Of a stretch of 64,000 bases of DNA, positions 50,641 through 62,199 are shown in pieces. Each line of letters opens with the position of its first letter. Position 1 is the stretch's first letter. Below the pieces are notes generated by a model. It made no database searches and was not told where the DNA came from. It saw only the letters and a program-made list of their open reading frames with translations. The position numbers were made by a program, and so were the translations under genes. This DNA is from Dipteris shenzhenensis (Eukaryota; Polypodiophyta; Polypodiopsida; Gleicheniales), in assembly GCA_047967505.1 (NCBI GenBank), contig CM106540.1; one strand, written 5' to 3'.

Positions 50641-51689
50641 ACAGCTGTATAACCATTGCTTACAGCTGCAAATCAGTTCCTATGTGTAAAGGGGGAACGC
50701 CCGCCAAGCAATGAGGTTGGTGGGCACTTGTCTATTTGTAAACACCCTCACAGGAAGGAACTTGGGGACCCAAGTCACCCTGGGTACCAAGGAGCCCTTT
50801 ATAAACTTGTCCCTTCCCTCACGTGGAAGCCTCAACAAGTGAGTATGCTGATCTTGTCGCTTGGGTCACATATTAGGGAATGTGGCTTGGGAAAGTAGGT
50901 CGCCTTTAAATGGAAATTGATGATATGAGGAATCCATTTGATGGTGACTTGCTAGTGACATGCTGACTCAAGCAGGTATGGGGAGCAACCACCTAGAAAT
51001 TGGGAAGCATGAGGAATAGCCACCTAAGATTTTTTGGAATATGTTTTAGAATTTTGTATCCAAGGCAACATTCTTGTAATTAATTTAGGTTAACATGTCA
51101 ATTTTGACCTGCTGGATAGAATATTACAGCCTTGGTCCGTTGACATTCTCATAGAATGTTGACAATTTAGGTGCTATGGGATTTACATGCTTTCCACTAG
51201 GCGAGTTCTGCAACCTTATAAAGTTTCCAATTGGTTTCATAGTGAGTTTTTACCCTATGTATAGCATCCAATTTGTAGGTTATTTGTTTGAGGTTGGGTC
51301 TAAGTAATAATGCCACTACTTGCTCACCAAAATGAATATTTTCAAAGCATCCATGGTGCTTACAATCCCATGTACTGCATCATTTGCGTCCATAGTTTTT
51401 TGCACGCTAAGTACCTAGTATGGGTATATTTCCTATTTCCTAGCATTTCTCACAAAGGCCTTGCCAATGGTAGTGGAGGTGGTGGGTAAGCCTTTGCTTA
51501 ACTCTGATTTATTTGAGAACTATATAGATGTCTGTAAGGCATTTGTCTTATGGAATAGATCTAAAGAAGTTCCAAATTGCATGGATTTAAAGTCATTGCT
51601 AAAACTACTGCATAGATGTTAACATGTTTTGTTTAGCCCTAGGAGTCAGGAGTGATTTGGGTTTGTTTATGGTAGAAAACTAGTTTGAA
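50641..51689. other. Spacer without recognisable gene
   Basis: Only short frames are present. Some of this may be decayed LINE sequence leading into the RT fragment that follows. Confidence 0.5.
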
Positions 51690-51840
51690 GGTGGCATGTC
51701 GAATTGAGTATGTTCTCTCTCAAAGTGAAAGAATAATGATGATCATCTTGGACCTAGATAAAGCCTATTACAGGCTCGGATGGGACTTCATTCTACAATC
51801 CGTCATCAAGTTGGGCTTTGAAAGTGGTGTGTCCACTTGA
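51690..51840 (+). pseudogene. LINE (non-LTR) reverse transcriptase fragment
   Basis: Plus-strand codons read ERIMMIILDLDKAYYRLGWD followed by FILQSVIKLGFESGV. This is the plant LINE RT block (family pattern ...llDfeKAYDRv.Wdfl...l..lGF), which holds the first catalytic Asp of the RT palm (here LDLDKAYY). Around it the frame is lost. A partial copy of the preceding words (tctatcttaaagtgaaagac-taatgatgatca) occurs again at 51845-51880. Confidence 0.65.
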
Positions 51841-51959
51841 ATATAGTCTATCTTAAAGTGAAAGACTAATGATGATCAAAGTGGCACCATTTTTCTTCAG
51901 TATCTCATGGGTGAATGCTCTTTTATAATAGCTCCAACTCATGCGTGACTGATCTCACC

Positions 51960-52150
51960 CTTGCCTTTGCTAGACCTTAAGAAGTTCCATGTTGTCTCTA
52001 GCCCTTTGTCTCTAGCCCTATAAGCAACCCAATCTATCAACAAAGTAGAAATACTACTTAGCCGCTTGGTACCAAAGAAGTTCCATGTCATCTCTAGCCC
52101 TTTGAGCAACCCAAATCTAGTAAAAAGTAGAAAGGCTGCTTGGCTTTAAA
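51960..52150. repeat. Short direct duplication
   Basis: aagaagttccatgttgtctctagccctttg...gcaacccaatct..aaagtagaaatact at about 51970-52055 is repeated as aagaagttccatgtcatctctagccctttgagcaacccaaatct...aaagtagaaaggct at about 52075-52135. Confidence 0.6.
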
Positions 52151-52283
52151 TTGAGATGTTGCTCCATCACACCAAACCCAATGTGCCTTCAGTACATACC
52201 CTCAACCTTTTAGCGATCTGTCATGCAGCAAGAACCAATGTTGAAAGAATAGAGTGTCATGATGCTTATCATCTAAAATTAAA

Positions 52284-52658
52284 AAGTTAGACGTGTGGCA
52301 GACTGAGAGGCTTCTCTTTTTTAGGCTTGATTTTGTCGTCATTCACAACGACCACTTCACCTTTCTTTTGAGGGGGTACAGGGGCTTTTCCCTTTTTTGC
52401 TTGTGGCAGATTGAGAGGCTTCTCTTTTTTAGGCTTGCTTTCGTCCTCTTTTGGTTCAATCTCCTAGGGTGGGCTCTCATTGTTCTCTTTCTCCTTTCTC
52501 CTGCTAGCTCTGGCGGGATAGTCTTTAATAAAATCTCCTCTCAGACTGCACAGGAAGCAAGAATTCATAATTATTTTGTAGAATTTTTTTTTGTAAAACT
52601 CGCTTCTGTCCCCATCAAGGACCTGAACAGCGTTTGTTGGGTCAACGACAAGGTCCAT
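52284..52658 (-). pseudogene. Gag-like fragment with degenerate CCHC knuckle
   Basis: From the Met at 52658 the minus strand reads MDLVVDPTNAVQVLDGDRSE, FYKKKFYKIIMNSCFLCSLR, GDFIKDYPARASRRKEKENN. CFLCSLRGDFIKDY has the spacing of a C-X2-C-X4-H-X4-C knuckle with His changed to Asp and the last Cys to Tyr. After a TAG (52464-52466) the same frame continues with a Lys/Pro-rich tail containing the pair KPKKEKPLNLP and KPKKEKPLSLP. It looks like a retrotransposon gag or LINE ORF1 remnant, on the opposite strand to the nearby LINE RT piece. Confidence 0.5.
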
Positions 52659-53497
52659 TAGGACATAGAACTAGGGATTTCCCCTTGGGCTTATGAATCT
52701 TTTGGTTTTAAGGCCAATAACTGGCCAAGAGGCACACATAGAGTGTCAATATACAAAAATAGAGAGAGAGGCAGATCTTGGAATTCCACCTAGATAGGAG
52801 CCTTGGAAGGGGGAGGCGAGAATCGGGGCTAAAGGAAGGTTCCCAAAGTTGCACAGATAACGGTTGGTTTCAGATGGTCCATGTGCCATTTTAAAGCTTT
52901 TCAAAAAGGAAGACCATGTATCCATTTCATAAAAAGTGTATACTAGTGATGTTTAGACCTTTTCGTGTCCAAAATTTATGCACCCACCCCTCCAAGAAAA
53001 CAATCGGCGGCCTTGACCCATGTATATACCCGATGACAGCACAAGAACAACCATTTCATTGTTTCATTAAGAAAACCATAGTGCACTTTTACCTTTGGGA
53101 TCTTACCTTTTCTAGGCTTCCCATCCGTTCAAGAACTTGTCTCATGTTTTTCAAATGCTCTTGTTCCGTTGGTGATCTTCAAGTCTTCTTATTTCGGTCT
53201 TTTAAAGATCTTCTCAGCTCTGGGGGTGAGCATCTCCCAAGCCATCTATTTAGGTACTAAGGGGCCTTAAAAAGGCTTCGGCTTCTACCCTGGAGAGCTC
53301 CAGCATAAGTTCCTTTGGTCTGCATCTCAGGTAGGTATTTTCCCCTCTGCGCATTTTGGGATGTTGGGAGGCTTGAGGGCTCCATTGGTCTATCAGTTCG
53401 AGCTCATGGAAGAGAAAGAGTGCACTTTCATAGTGTTTTGTATCTTGCTCTCTTTCTACCCAAAGTTGGGAAAGTGTTGAGGGGTATTTAGGCATCT
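52659..53497. other. Spacer; possible upstream continuation of the gag-like remnant
   Basis: Minus-strand text such as EIRRLEDHQRNKSI and SETNRYLCNFGNLPLAPILA is interrupted by many stops and may be the same decayed ORF. An 89-codon minus frame at 53250-53519 has no known motif. Confidence 0.35.
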
Positions 53498-53549
53498 CAT
53501 GTGGAAGTTGGAAGGTCACAAGTCATGTGGAAGTTGGAAGGTCACAAGT
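53498..53549. repeat. 26-bp perfect tandem duplication
   Basis: catgtggaagttggaaggtc plus acaagt occurs twice head to tail. Confidence 0.9.
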
Positions 53550-53865
53550 CATATAGATGAGTGGCAGTTACCAAGGACCATGAGGGGTAGTTATAAGTCA
53601 GCTGACTAGGATTTCAGACCATGTATTCCCCTTTGGCAAGCTGGATGACTGTGTATTGTTGGGAGAAGAAAGCTTTTGCATCTATCTTTCTGTGTGGTAT
53701 CTACTTTTTCCTTAAAGGATAGATTTTGAGCTCATAATACAGTTTGACTTCTATTCGACTAGCTTCTGTTTCTGCACTGTCTTGTTGTATTTGCATTGCT
53801 TATGCATATTTCTGCTATGGGCAAGTGTAGCCCACAATACATTTGGCGATCCTGTAGTTGGTTCT
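53550..53865 (+). repeat. Orphan LTR end with primer-binding site
   Basis: The sequence ...GGGCAAGTGTAGCCCACAATACA is followed by TT and TGGCGATCCTGTAG (about 53852-53865). A CA end beside a TGGCGA... site is the layout seen at the gypsy C 5' LTR (TAACA-CTT-TGGCGACC). This suggests the 3' edge of a 5' LTR of a related gypsy element on the plus strand. The LTR start and partner are not found. Confidence 0.4.
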
Positions 53866-55600
53866 TACCTGGTTCTTACCTTCAAAATCTTTGGTTTACC
53901 ATGACAAGAGGTGGAAGTTATTTCTCGTAGAAGCAGTTAATCCATGAAGCCAAAGAGGATGAGGATGGAAACTAACAAAGATGGTGGTTGATTTCCCTCC
54001 ACAAAGAAGTATATGCCGAGTTCTTGAGTGGTGCAATTCAAAGGCTAGGAAGAGGCTTTGGAGGACCTCGCTGGCGATGGAGCTGGCTGGTTAGCTTGCT
54101 TCAACTACCGCAGTGCCTTGAGGAGGGATGCAGACAGAGCTCTTGCATTGACTTGGACTAGCAGATTGAGTCAAGGAACGAGCAAGGGAGGCAGCCTTAG
54201 GCAAGATGGAACGTGAAGAGACAGTGAGGGATGATTGATACATTTCGGCAATTTACAAAGATTTGACGGCGATACATCAGCAGCTGCACAACAGCTAGCT
54301 AGAGCCTGGAGGGTGTGCACGCTGCACAAGATGTTCAAACACAGAATGCGAGCGTAGGGTTATAGAAGTGCCGATTGTTGGTTGCTACATCAAACGATTG
54401 ATATAAGGTTCCAATTCCAGAGATTTCCCATGCACCTACTTTGAGTGCAGGATACCGCAAAAGTTGCAGCATGAATCATTTTGGATGGCGCACCAAAATC
54501 ACAGGCTGGGGAAGATTAACATCTGCATGGAGGAAAGTGTCTATCAGCAAGTGTTATAAAAATTCTCGTGAAGATTAGCAGCCGGTTCTGAGAAGGGGGC
54601 ATCGAGAAAGATTTGCAGATCAACAATCTTGATCCAGTTCTTGCTATTATAATCTTGATCAAAGGCACTCCAGCATTGGCAAAAAGAAGTTCACCACGAA
54701 GAAGACGATGGAAGCAACAATTGCAAGCATAAGCTTCAGTCTATATCTTCATTGATGTCCATTTGCGAACACAACCGGTTGTGGGTGATCATCAAGAAGG
54801 TCATTGCACTATCAACGATTTAGAGACGGGGCGAAAGCAACGACCTCATCTACGTCTAGGTCAAGAAATACTAAGGCTATCTGGCATGGGTTCCTCTAAG
54901 ATCCTGGAGTGATCCAATATTTGTCATGATATAGTTGATTTTTCAAATATCAACTCGAGTGGCTGATGTTTAACAATTTGATTGTATGGATGACTTCGAT
55001 CCTTGCCAATCATATGCATCTCTTCCTAGTGATATGCTTTGATAGTTTACACAGAGCTCGAAGCTTGGTCATTTAGTAAGATACAAGCCATTTGATTGAT
55101 TTTTCCTTTTGTTTGATTTATGGGGGAGAGCGCATGATGGACAAAATCGAGATGCATTATGAAAGAGGAGTGTTACCACCTGTGACTCAAGGAAGTGTTA
55201 CTCAAAATGCATAGTATGGAGTCCTTAGGAAGGAGAATGGTTGCTTCTTTGTTTTTAGGATGAGGTCAGCCATCACACTTTTTGGGTGAAGAAAGTAGCC
55301 TTGAAAATCATTGATGCCTATGGTTGAAGGGTGGCAAAAAGACCAATCTATTCTCAAGATCAACAATCAACCCATGTTCTTAAGATCAATACCAAACAGC
55401 TTTGAAGCAGTGTGCATTGAGTTTAGAGCAACATATGCAAGGAAATCAACCTAGTGGATTATTAGAAAATTATATGCAACAAGTGATTTTCGAAATGGTA
55501 GCTTCATGATGGAATTGTATGCCTTGTTTAATGAAAAATGTTAAACTTTTTTGGGGCTAATTCAAAGTGCAAACTAGAAGTAATTTTGACTTCTAAACAT
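53866..55600 (+). other. Non-coding or fully decayed sequence after the orphan LTR
   Basis: No ORF of note. Short coding-like scraps occur, such as MTRGGSYFSRRSS near 53900 and FLRSIPNSFEAVCIEFRATY near 55375-55435. A GGGGGAGAG run at 55122-55130 could be a polypurine tract. Nothing firm is supported. Confidence 0.4.
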
Positions 55601-55604
55601 CAGA

Positions 55605-55860
55605 TTCAGTCTTGTTTTGACTGTCCGACCTGCAAGTCACAGTCTGCCGACCGTGCAGTCAGACTTGCTCTGATAGGAAACAATCGACCACAATCCGACC
55701 TGCAATAGTCCCCGACCACAATCCGACCGTGTAGTCCGATCCTGTAGTTTGACTTACTCTGACAGGAAACAATCCAATCTGCTATAGTCCAATAGAAGTC
55801 TGACCATTGTTCTCTTATTTCTGATCTATTCTTTGAAATCCAACTTGACAACATAATTCT
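55605..55860. repeat. TCCGACC-rich stretch with ~85-bp internal duplication
   Basis: The heptamer tccgacc or close variants (ccgaccg, tctgacc) occur about eight times. The segment cagtcagacttgctctgataggaaacaatc is repeated as gtagtttgacttactctgacaggaaacaatcc about 85 bp later. Related gtcggacag motifs recur at 56680-56720. Confidence 0.5.
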
Positions 55861-56189
55861 ATATTGTATCAGCTTTCAATAGATGTTTTCATATTTATAA
55901 ATGGAAGGGATTTGCTTGTCAGATTGAGCTCCGACTTGTGTTCAGTTGTTGGAAGACAGTCCAACACAGTCTCGAATGACAAATTCTAAAGACCAATACG
56001 TTTGAAGCATAAATACAAACTTCGAATAAACCGAAGCATGTATTTGAGGTACATTCATCTTAGTCTATTTTGATTTGGCTCAACAAAAAGTTTCACCCTT
56101 TTCTTATCACCATGGCAAAGTCAAAGCAAACAAGTGTTGGAGGATGCATTGTTTGATGTCAACAAATTCTGATCACAAGGAAAAAGATT

Positions 56190-56491
56190 GTTAACTATAT
56201 TTGTGTAAGCATTGCAAGCAACATGGTCATCGAAGAAAGTATTGTGTTGATCTATTGGAGCTGAAGTTTGATGAGATCTTTCCACCAATATGTGAGGCAA
56301 AGTCTGATCGGAAGGTTAGAAAGCTATTGGATAAGTTATTTTTAAAATCCGACTTGCTTGATGATGCAAAAACTTGGCACACCAAATTCCATAGAGGAGA
56401 TTGGAAATCTTGTCAGGATGTGGTTGATATGTCAAAATTTCAACAAAGAATTCAGATTCTACATTTCAAATATTGGCACAAAGCACAATGA
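56190..56491 (+). CDS. Unidentified ORF part 1, with CCHC zinc knuckle
   Basis: The frame gives CKHCKQHGHRRKYC (C-X2-C-X4-H-X4-C) at about 56202-56243. An acidic/basic helical stretch follows (LLELKFDEIFPPICEAKSDR, KVRKLLDKLFLKSDLLDDAK), then TWHTKFHRGDWKSCQDVVDM, and a TGA at 56489-56491. The knuckle suggests nucleic-acid binding, as in gag or LINE ORF1 proteins. The rest is not recognised. The Met at 56201 falls inside the knuckle, so the true start is upstream, beyond a stop. It may belong with the frame at 56753-57124. Confidence 0.45.
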
Positions 56492-56752
56492 TTCCTTTTT
56501 CGACTACAACTCCGACTGATATTCCAAAGATTGTGGTAAGATTTGCAATGATAATTCAGTGATTTTTATTTGTAATCAAATGGATGTAGATGTTTCAGAA
56601 CATACCCAAGACGGTATCCATTCCAAATAGTCATACAACAATCTAATGACACTCCGACTAGAGTCTAACAATAAGCTACAATAGTCGGACAGTAACTTGA
56701 GGCAGTCAGACAACAGTTAGATGATAATTCTAACCAGTGTGAAAGTTTAAAT

Positions 56753-57124
56753 ATGAATGTATATACAAGGCCAATTAGTTTTGGGGTTTTTTATCAACAA
56801 ATGGAGCAAGAAGAACTTGAATCGACAAATAATGATAAAGATGATTGCTTTCCGACAGAGTATGCAGAGAGTGCAAAAGTTTCTTATGATGGCTATGCAT
56901 TTGCACCTGCTTTTGCTATTGATGTTATGTGGAAGTAGGGGAAAATTAATACAAATGCAATCTTTGAGGAGACTCACTATAAAATCCCTTACAACCAGGA
57001 AGATTTGGGGTACATTCCTAATCCGATTCAAACCAATCATGCCAAAGTATGTCAAAGCAATGAAGTTAAAGTTTTTTCTGATCTTTATTTCAAGATTGCA
57101 ACTTTTGATGAGGATGATGAAGAT
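56753..57124 (+). pseudogene. Unidentified ORF part 2, interrupted by gypsy F
   Basis: One frame from MNVYTRPISFGVFYQQMEQE through SYDGYAFAPAFAIDVMWK, a TAG at 56936-56938, then GKINTNAIFEETHYKIPYNQ, EDLGYIPNPIQTNHAKVCQS and FSDLYFKIATFDEDDED, reaching the gypsy F insertion site. Across the insertion (counting the AAGAT duplication once) the frame continues without shift as LEDYAESSSPNGFSLWCGSM at 63410. I do not recognise the family; it is an acidic, Asn-rich protein. Confidence 0.5.
57120..57124. repeat. Target-site duplication AAGAT, left copy (gypsy F)
   Basis: It pairs with 63405-63409. Confidence 0.9.
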
Positions 57125-57445
57125 TGTTACAAGACCATAAATAAGGGCTCAACTTTGATTCTCCACCCAACCACGATTCCTAGAGTGCTCCCTCTTGCCT
57201 AACTCTCCCTTGGTTCCGTCTCTTTTCTTCCTTTTGTGGAGCGTCTCTCTAGAATCTCCCTTGAACCCAGTGCTTGCCACTTGGAGCCCACCTGAGTGCC
57301 ACATGTCCATATAGGACCTTAGTACCTTACTGCCCTTTAGGCCTTAACATTACACTCCATATTAATGCAAGCATAATCGAGCCCTCTGGTTTCTTGCTTC
57401 ACCGTAACCACACCAGACGATGTCGGGATTATGGTTGACATAACA
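57125..57445 (-). repeat. Gypsy F 3' LTR (321 bp)
   Basis: It is preceded on the minus strand by the polypurine tract CTTAAGGGGAAGGGAA (57446-57461) and lacks the 10-bp TATGTACGTG-type segment present in the partner LTR. Confidence 0.92.
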
Positions 57446-57501
57446 TTCCCTTCCCCTTAAGAATGGTTTACGTCCTCGAAAACAAAATTGGGAAACCTCC
57501 T

Positions 57502-57801
57502 CTAGAGGCTGCTTACCCTTTCCCATGTTGAACGCTCTTCAGATCTATCTTTCCACTTAACCAAACATTTTTGCCATATAGTATGTTGTGTTCTTTTTTC
57601 TTGTTTATCTAAAAGTTTTTCTGGTTTGTGTGGTGAAGATGCAGGTTCAATGAGCTTAACTAGGACTTCATTTCCAATAAGATTATCATCATCTTCTAAT
57701 TTTCTTTTTAGTCTACTGACATGAAAAACTGGATGTACTCTACATCCCTCAAGTAAGGCTAATTTGTAAGCAAGTTCTCCAATCCTCTTAATGGTCCACA
57801 A
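57502..57801 (-). pseudogene. Gypsy F integrase C-terminus and chromodomain
   Basis: The frame reads TIKRIGELAYKLALLEGCRV, HPVFHVSRLKRKL (the usual integrase C-terminal LLP-VFHVS pattern), then QHTIWQKCLVKWKDRSEERS and TWE, the chromodomain core (LVKWkg.s..e.tWE). Confidence 0.87.
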
Positions 57802-57935
57802 TACCTAGGAGACAACTTCGGACATTTACTTGCCTTTAGAGATTTTGAAGATTCAGGTACCTTAAGGTAGACTTTCTCATTTACTTCAAACTCCAACTTT
57901 CTACAGTGGGGATTTGCATAGCTTCATGCTCTATC

Positions 57936-58930
57936 CTAAGCTCTTCTTATGCTATCTTTAGCTAACTTTAGCATTTGATTCATATTCTCAAGAAAGTCTT
58001 TGGCTGCTTGAAGCTTCTCTTTTTTGAGTCCCACTATCATTGGGGCTCTTGGTTGAAATCCATACATCATCATGAATGGACTAAAACCTGTAGCTAAATG
58101 TTTGGCACTATTATATGAAAATTCTAATATGGGCAGATACTGTTCCCAATTAGTTTGCCATTTACTTACATATGCTCGAAGCATATCCTCAATGATCTAA
58201 TTGACCCTTTCAATTTGATCATCACTCTGTGGATGATCTGCGGTGCTCATATTCAATGAAGTTTCTAATCTCTTAAACACACCCCTCCAAAAATGGTTGT
58301 TAAATTTGCTATCCCAATCACCAATAATATCTGTTGGTAGCCCATACAATCTATATATATGCTCCATAAATAGCTTGGCTAATTCTGGAGTTTTAACATC
58401 TTCACTAACAAGAATAAAATGAGCCATCTTGGTCAACCGATCCACAATTACCCACACTGAGTTGTGCCCCCTCTATGTCCTAGGTAATCCCACAATGAAA
58501 TCCATGGAGATGCTTTCCCATTTGCCAAATGGAATCTCCAATGGGTGTAGGAGACCTCCTACCTTAAGGCGTTCATCCTTATTGACCTGGCATTTTTAGC
58601 ACTTTAATACATAATCTTAGACGTCCTTACCTATTCCAGGCCAAAAGAATTATCTTTTCAGAAGCACGTATGTCTTTTGAATTCTCGGGTGTGCAGCACT
58701 CGTATTATCATGACATTCAAAAAGAATTTGGCGCCTAATGTCATTATTATCCAGGACACATACTCTACCCTTGTAGAGTAGGTAGCCATCTTCAATAGTA
58801 TATTTTTTCCACTTGAGTCCTTCATCACCAACCTGTCATGTGTCGCCATTTTCATGTGACTCCTCAGTGAAAGCCTCTCAATTAGTTGAATCCCTATTTC
58901 TAATTGCTTTCCATATTTTTGAGAAGTGAG
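57936..58930 (-). pseudogene. Gypsy F integrase core
   Basis: It comprises the frames 58658-58936 (zinc-finger side, with stops), 58197-58457 (WVIVDRLTKMAHFILVSEDV, GLPTDIIGDWDSKF, ADHPQSDDQIERVN) and 57936-58184 (WEQYLPILEFSYNSAKHLAT, PFMMMYGFQP). The second catalytic Asp sits in GDWDSKF (family SDRD.KF) and the Glu in DQIERVN (family GQTERVN); both catalytic residues persist although their neighbours have changed. Confidence 0.87.
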
Positions 58931-59029
58931 GATCAAACTAACATTTCCCTTTAAGGACTCTAGAAAATCATTTGAAATTGAGTAAAATCTCAGTAAAACT
59001 CAATTCATTAATAATTGGCATTCGGCTAA

Positions 59030-60160
59030 GAGAGTCTGCTACACATTGAACTTCCCTTTCCTATATGTCAATTGTATATCAAACTCTTGCATTAAATTAG
59101 CTCATCTAGCTTTTCTATCTTTAAGCTCTGGCTGATTACAAATCCACTTAATGCTCATCGGATCAAAGATGATCTCAAATTTTGCACAAAATAAGTAGTG
59201 CCTCCACTTTTTTAAAGCATAGACTATAGCATATAGTTCCTTCTCATATGCCGAGTAATTCTGTTGGGCATGATATCTTTTTGCTTTCAAAAGCCATTCG
59301 TCGACCTTTTTGTATAAGTACTGCCCCAACAACAAAATCACTGGCATTTGACTCAACCACGAATGGTTCATTGGGATCCACTACTTTTAAGACAGAAGCT
59401 GTCACTATAGCTACTTTTAATTTTTCAAAACTTCTCTTTTGCGGTTCATCTCATATGAAGGTGCTTCCCTTCCCCTTAAGCTGGTCCATCATCAAAACAG
59501 CAATCCTAGCATAATCTGGACGAATCTCCTATACAATCTTGACAAACCTAAGAATGTCTATAGTTCTTCTAGATTTGTAGGATGTGGCCATTCCAATATG
59601 GCCCTTACTTTGTCAGGGTTCATATGAACCCCTTCTTGGGATATTATATGTCCCAAGTATTTCACTTCTTTTGCAAAGAATTCACATTTGGATTCTTTAG
59701 CAAAGAGTGAATTGTCTTTAAGTAGCTAGAACACTTTTCGCAAATGTTCCAAATGCTTTTTCCTAGTTTTACTATAAATAAGGATATCATCTAAAAATAC
59801 TACAACAAATTTCCCTAGATATGGCCTTAAGACACTATTCATAAGCGTCATGAAAGTCACTAGAGCATTTGTTAACCCAAATGGCATTACTTTGCATCGA
59901 TAATGCCCATACCTAGTACAAAATGATGTCTTGGTAACATCCTCTTCCCTAATTTGTACTTGGTGATATCTTGATCTTAAATCAATTTTAGTAAAGTATT
60001 TTGCCCCTTGTAATTGATCAAAGAGCTCATCAATGCAAGGCATAAGATATGGTAATTTTATTTAGTGCTCAGTAATCTATGCATAAACTCATAGTACCAT
60101 CCTTTTTCTTTACTAGTAAAACTGGTGCAGAGCAACTTGGTTGGATTTGGCCCTATCTAA
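59030..60160 (-). pseudogene. Gypsy F reverse transcriptase and RNase H
   Basis: The RT frame 59726-60043 reads [60 protein letters not shown] and [20 protein letters not shown]. The FLDD box is intact; the family PATF is VTF here. RNase H (59102-59371) has YSAYEKELYAIVYALKKWRH and YLFCAKFEIIFDPMSIKWI. Stops and frameshifts lie between. Confidence 0.87.
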
Positions 60161-60266
60161 AATATTCTGTTAGTTTTCTTTCGACCTTTTGTTCCTCCAT
60201 TCGACCTAGCCTATATGGGGGTTTACAAATAGGGATAGGATCTAGGAATTAAATCTATTTTATAAT

Positions 60267-60791
60267 CTACTTCTCTCTCAGGAGGTAAACATCAGGTAAA
60301 TCAAATGAAAAAACATCTTTAAATTCAAACATTAAATCATTGAAAGAAGATTTATACTTTTTAACATTATCAAAAACAATATTACTTCTTTCCATTGCAG
60401 AAGACATAAAATCACCAATAAAAGTAAGTTCACAGAGATATACCTTGCATTCTTCTTGGTGTAGTAGTCGTTCCAATTCCATCGAACAAATAAGAGAAGA
60501 GTTAGGCACACCGTGTTCTCCTTGAATCGGGAAGACTCTACCCTCTTTTTCAAACATAATGGAGTTGTTAAGATGACTCTATTGTAAGCTATGCCCAAGC
60601 CCAAGACTGTACATCCATTCTCGACCAAGCACTACATCTGTTCGGTCGAGATGTATGATTTGGAAATCCAAGGCATCCTGATATCCTTGAATATCCACCT
60701 CTACACCATGTATCATGGTGTCCCAAACTTTTTTATCACTACCCTTTGCCAAAGAGACTGCATATTTATGGGCACTAGGACTCTCAAGCAA
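60267..60791 (-). pseudogene. Gypsy F protease region
   Basis: Frame 60579-60791 reads VSLAKGSDKKVWDTMIHGVE and FQIIHLDRTDVVLGREWMYS, the retropepsin C-terminal pattern (vvLG.dWL). It continues as YNRVILTTPLC and EGRVFPIQGEHGVPN toward RT. The catalytic DSG/DTG segment is not seen in an open frame. Confidence 0.7.
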
Positions 60792-61066
60792 TTTTAGTTT
60801 TCTTAACTAATGAGTGGTTCAAGAAATTGTGTTGCATTATCATCAACCATCACTCTTACTCCTCACCCCTTAGTTTTTCCATGCATCCTCATTAAATCAT
60901 GAGGACCAAAGATGGGTTGCCACATTGCCGATGATAGAAAGCGCATGTGGGTGCTATCCTCATGATAGACCTCTACCTCAGTGTACTTTTCAATACCATT
61001 AAGCGGCAACACTTGCACTGCATGTACTTGTTTTTGTGGAGGTCTATTTGGGGCTTTAGCTCCCGT

Positions 61067-62147
61067 TTATTTATTTTTAGGGCAGCAGTTCCAAGCAGCA
61101 TGATCTTTGCCCAAACATTTAAAGTAAAGATTTTCTTGCTTGGCTCTTTCATAATCCTCTTTCTTCAAGAGAGGATAATTTTGTGTTTGAGGCTTCTTAG
61201 GTGGTGCCTGAGGAACCTCCTTCTTAAAGTGCCCCTTCCTTTTCAAATTGGGAAATTTGTTGAACTGTGGAACAAAACCTGATTGCTTTGAAGTTCCAAC
61301 TTTGAATTTCCCCATTGTATCATCATATATTTGGGCATACTTAATGGCTTCCTTAAAGGTTTTAGGAGAATTTCTTTTCACCTGAAACCTCATGTCTTTG
61401 AGACCTCTCATGAAACCCCTTATCTTTTGGAATTCATCAATTTCCTTCAACTTAAGGACTGGCTCCGTATAGTCCGCTATGTACAGGACTAGAGTGTTTT
61501 TACTCATAGTGCAATTGTCCCAAGTCTCCCATGCTCTTTCTAACTCATTTTTCAGTAAAAACTCTTTTAGGTAGGCTTATTCAAACTCAGTCTAATACCT
61601 AGGAATTCTATCACTTTCTCTGAGGCTCATCCACCATTTATAGGCTTTATTTACAAGGGAAAGACTTGCTTCCATGACTTGATTTTCAGGAGGAGTATTC
61701 CTGAGTCGAAGGAATTCTTGCCACTTTTGCAAGAACGTATTAATCGCATCTTTATTACACTCTTTTTTTTCCCCATTGAAAATTGGTGGTTTCAAGTCCT
61801 TAAGGATATTAGAGGTTTCTCTAAGTCAAGAGGTGGACCTCTCAACTTGAGGAATCCGTGATTTTGCGGAAATAGATATCGATTAAGAATCGACTATCTT
61901 AGTTATGGCTTTAGCTAGGGTTTTCAATGTATCACTGAGAACTCCCAACCGTGTTTCTATATTTTGTGTTCGAGTTTCAAGTTTAGTGAATTCTGTAATC
62001 ATTGTAATCTATGTCCTCCATTTCCACATTATCCTCTTGAGTTTCAATTTGTACCTCCTCATGTGTTTCTTCTCCAACTATTGCTCTTCCTTTTCTAGCC
62101 CTTTCCTCGGCCTCCCTAATCATATCATCGCTTTCTGGAGTTGTCAT
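61067..62147 (-). pseudogene. Gypsy F gag
   Basis: The likely start is the ATG at 62147 (MTTPESDDMIREAEERARKG). The core is KPPIFNGEKKECNKDAINTF and LQKWQEFLRLRNTPPENQVM (61592-61795), continuing as LVLYIADYTEPVLKLKEIDE, IRGFMRGLKDMRFQVKRNSP. A knuckle remnant YFKCLGKDHAAWNC has its first Cys changed to Tyr. Several stops and shifts lie between the parts. Confidence 0.85.
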
Positions 62148-62199
62148 TCTAAAGATGTGTATTTTACAGAAATTATAAAGCAAAGCGCTTTATGTCAAA

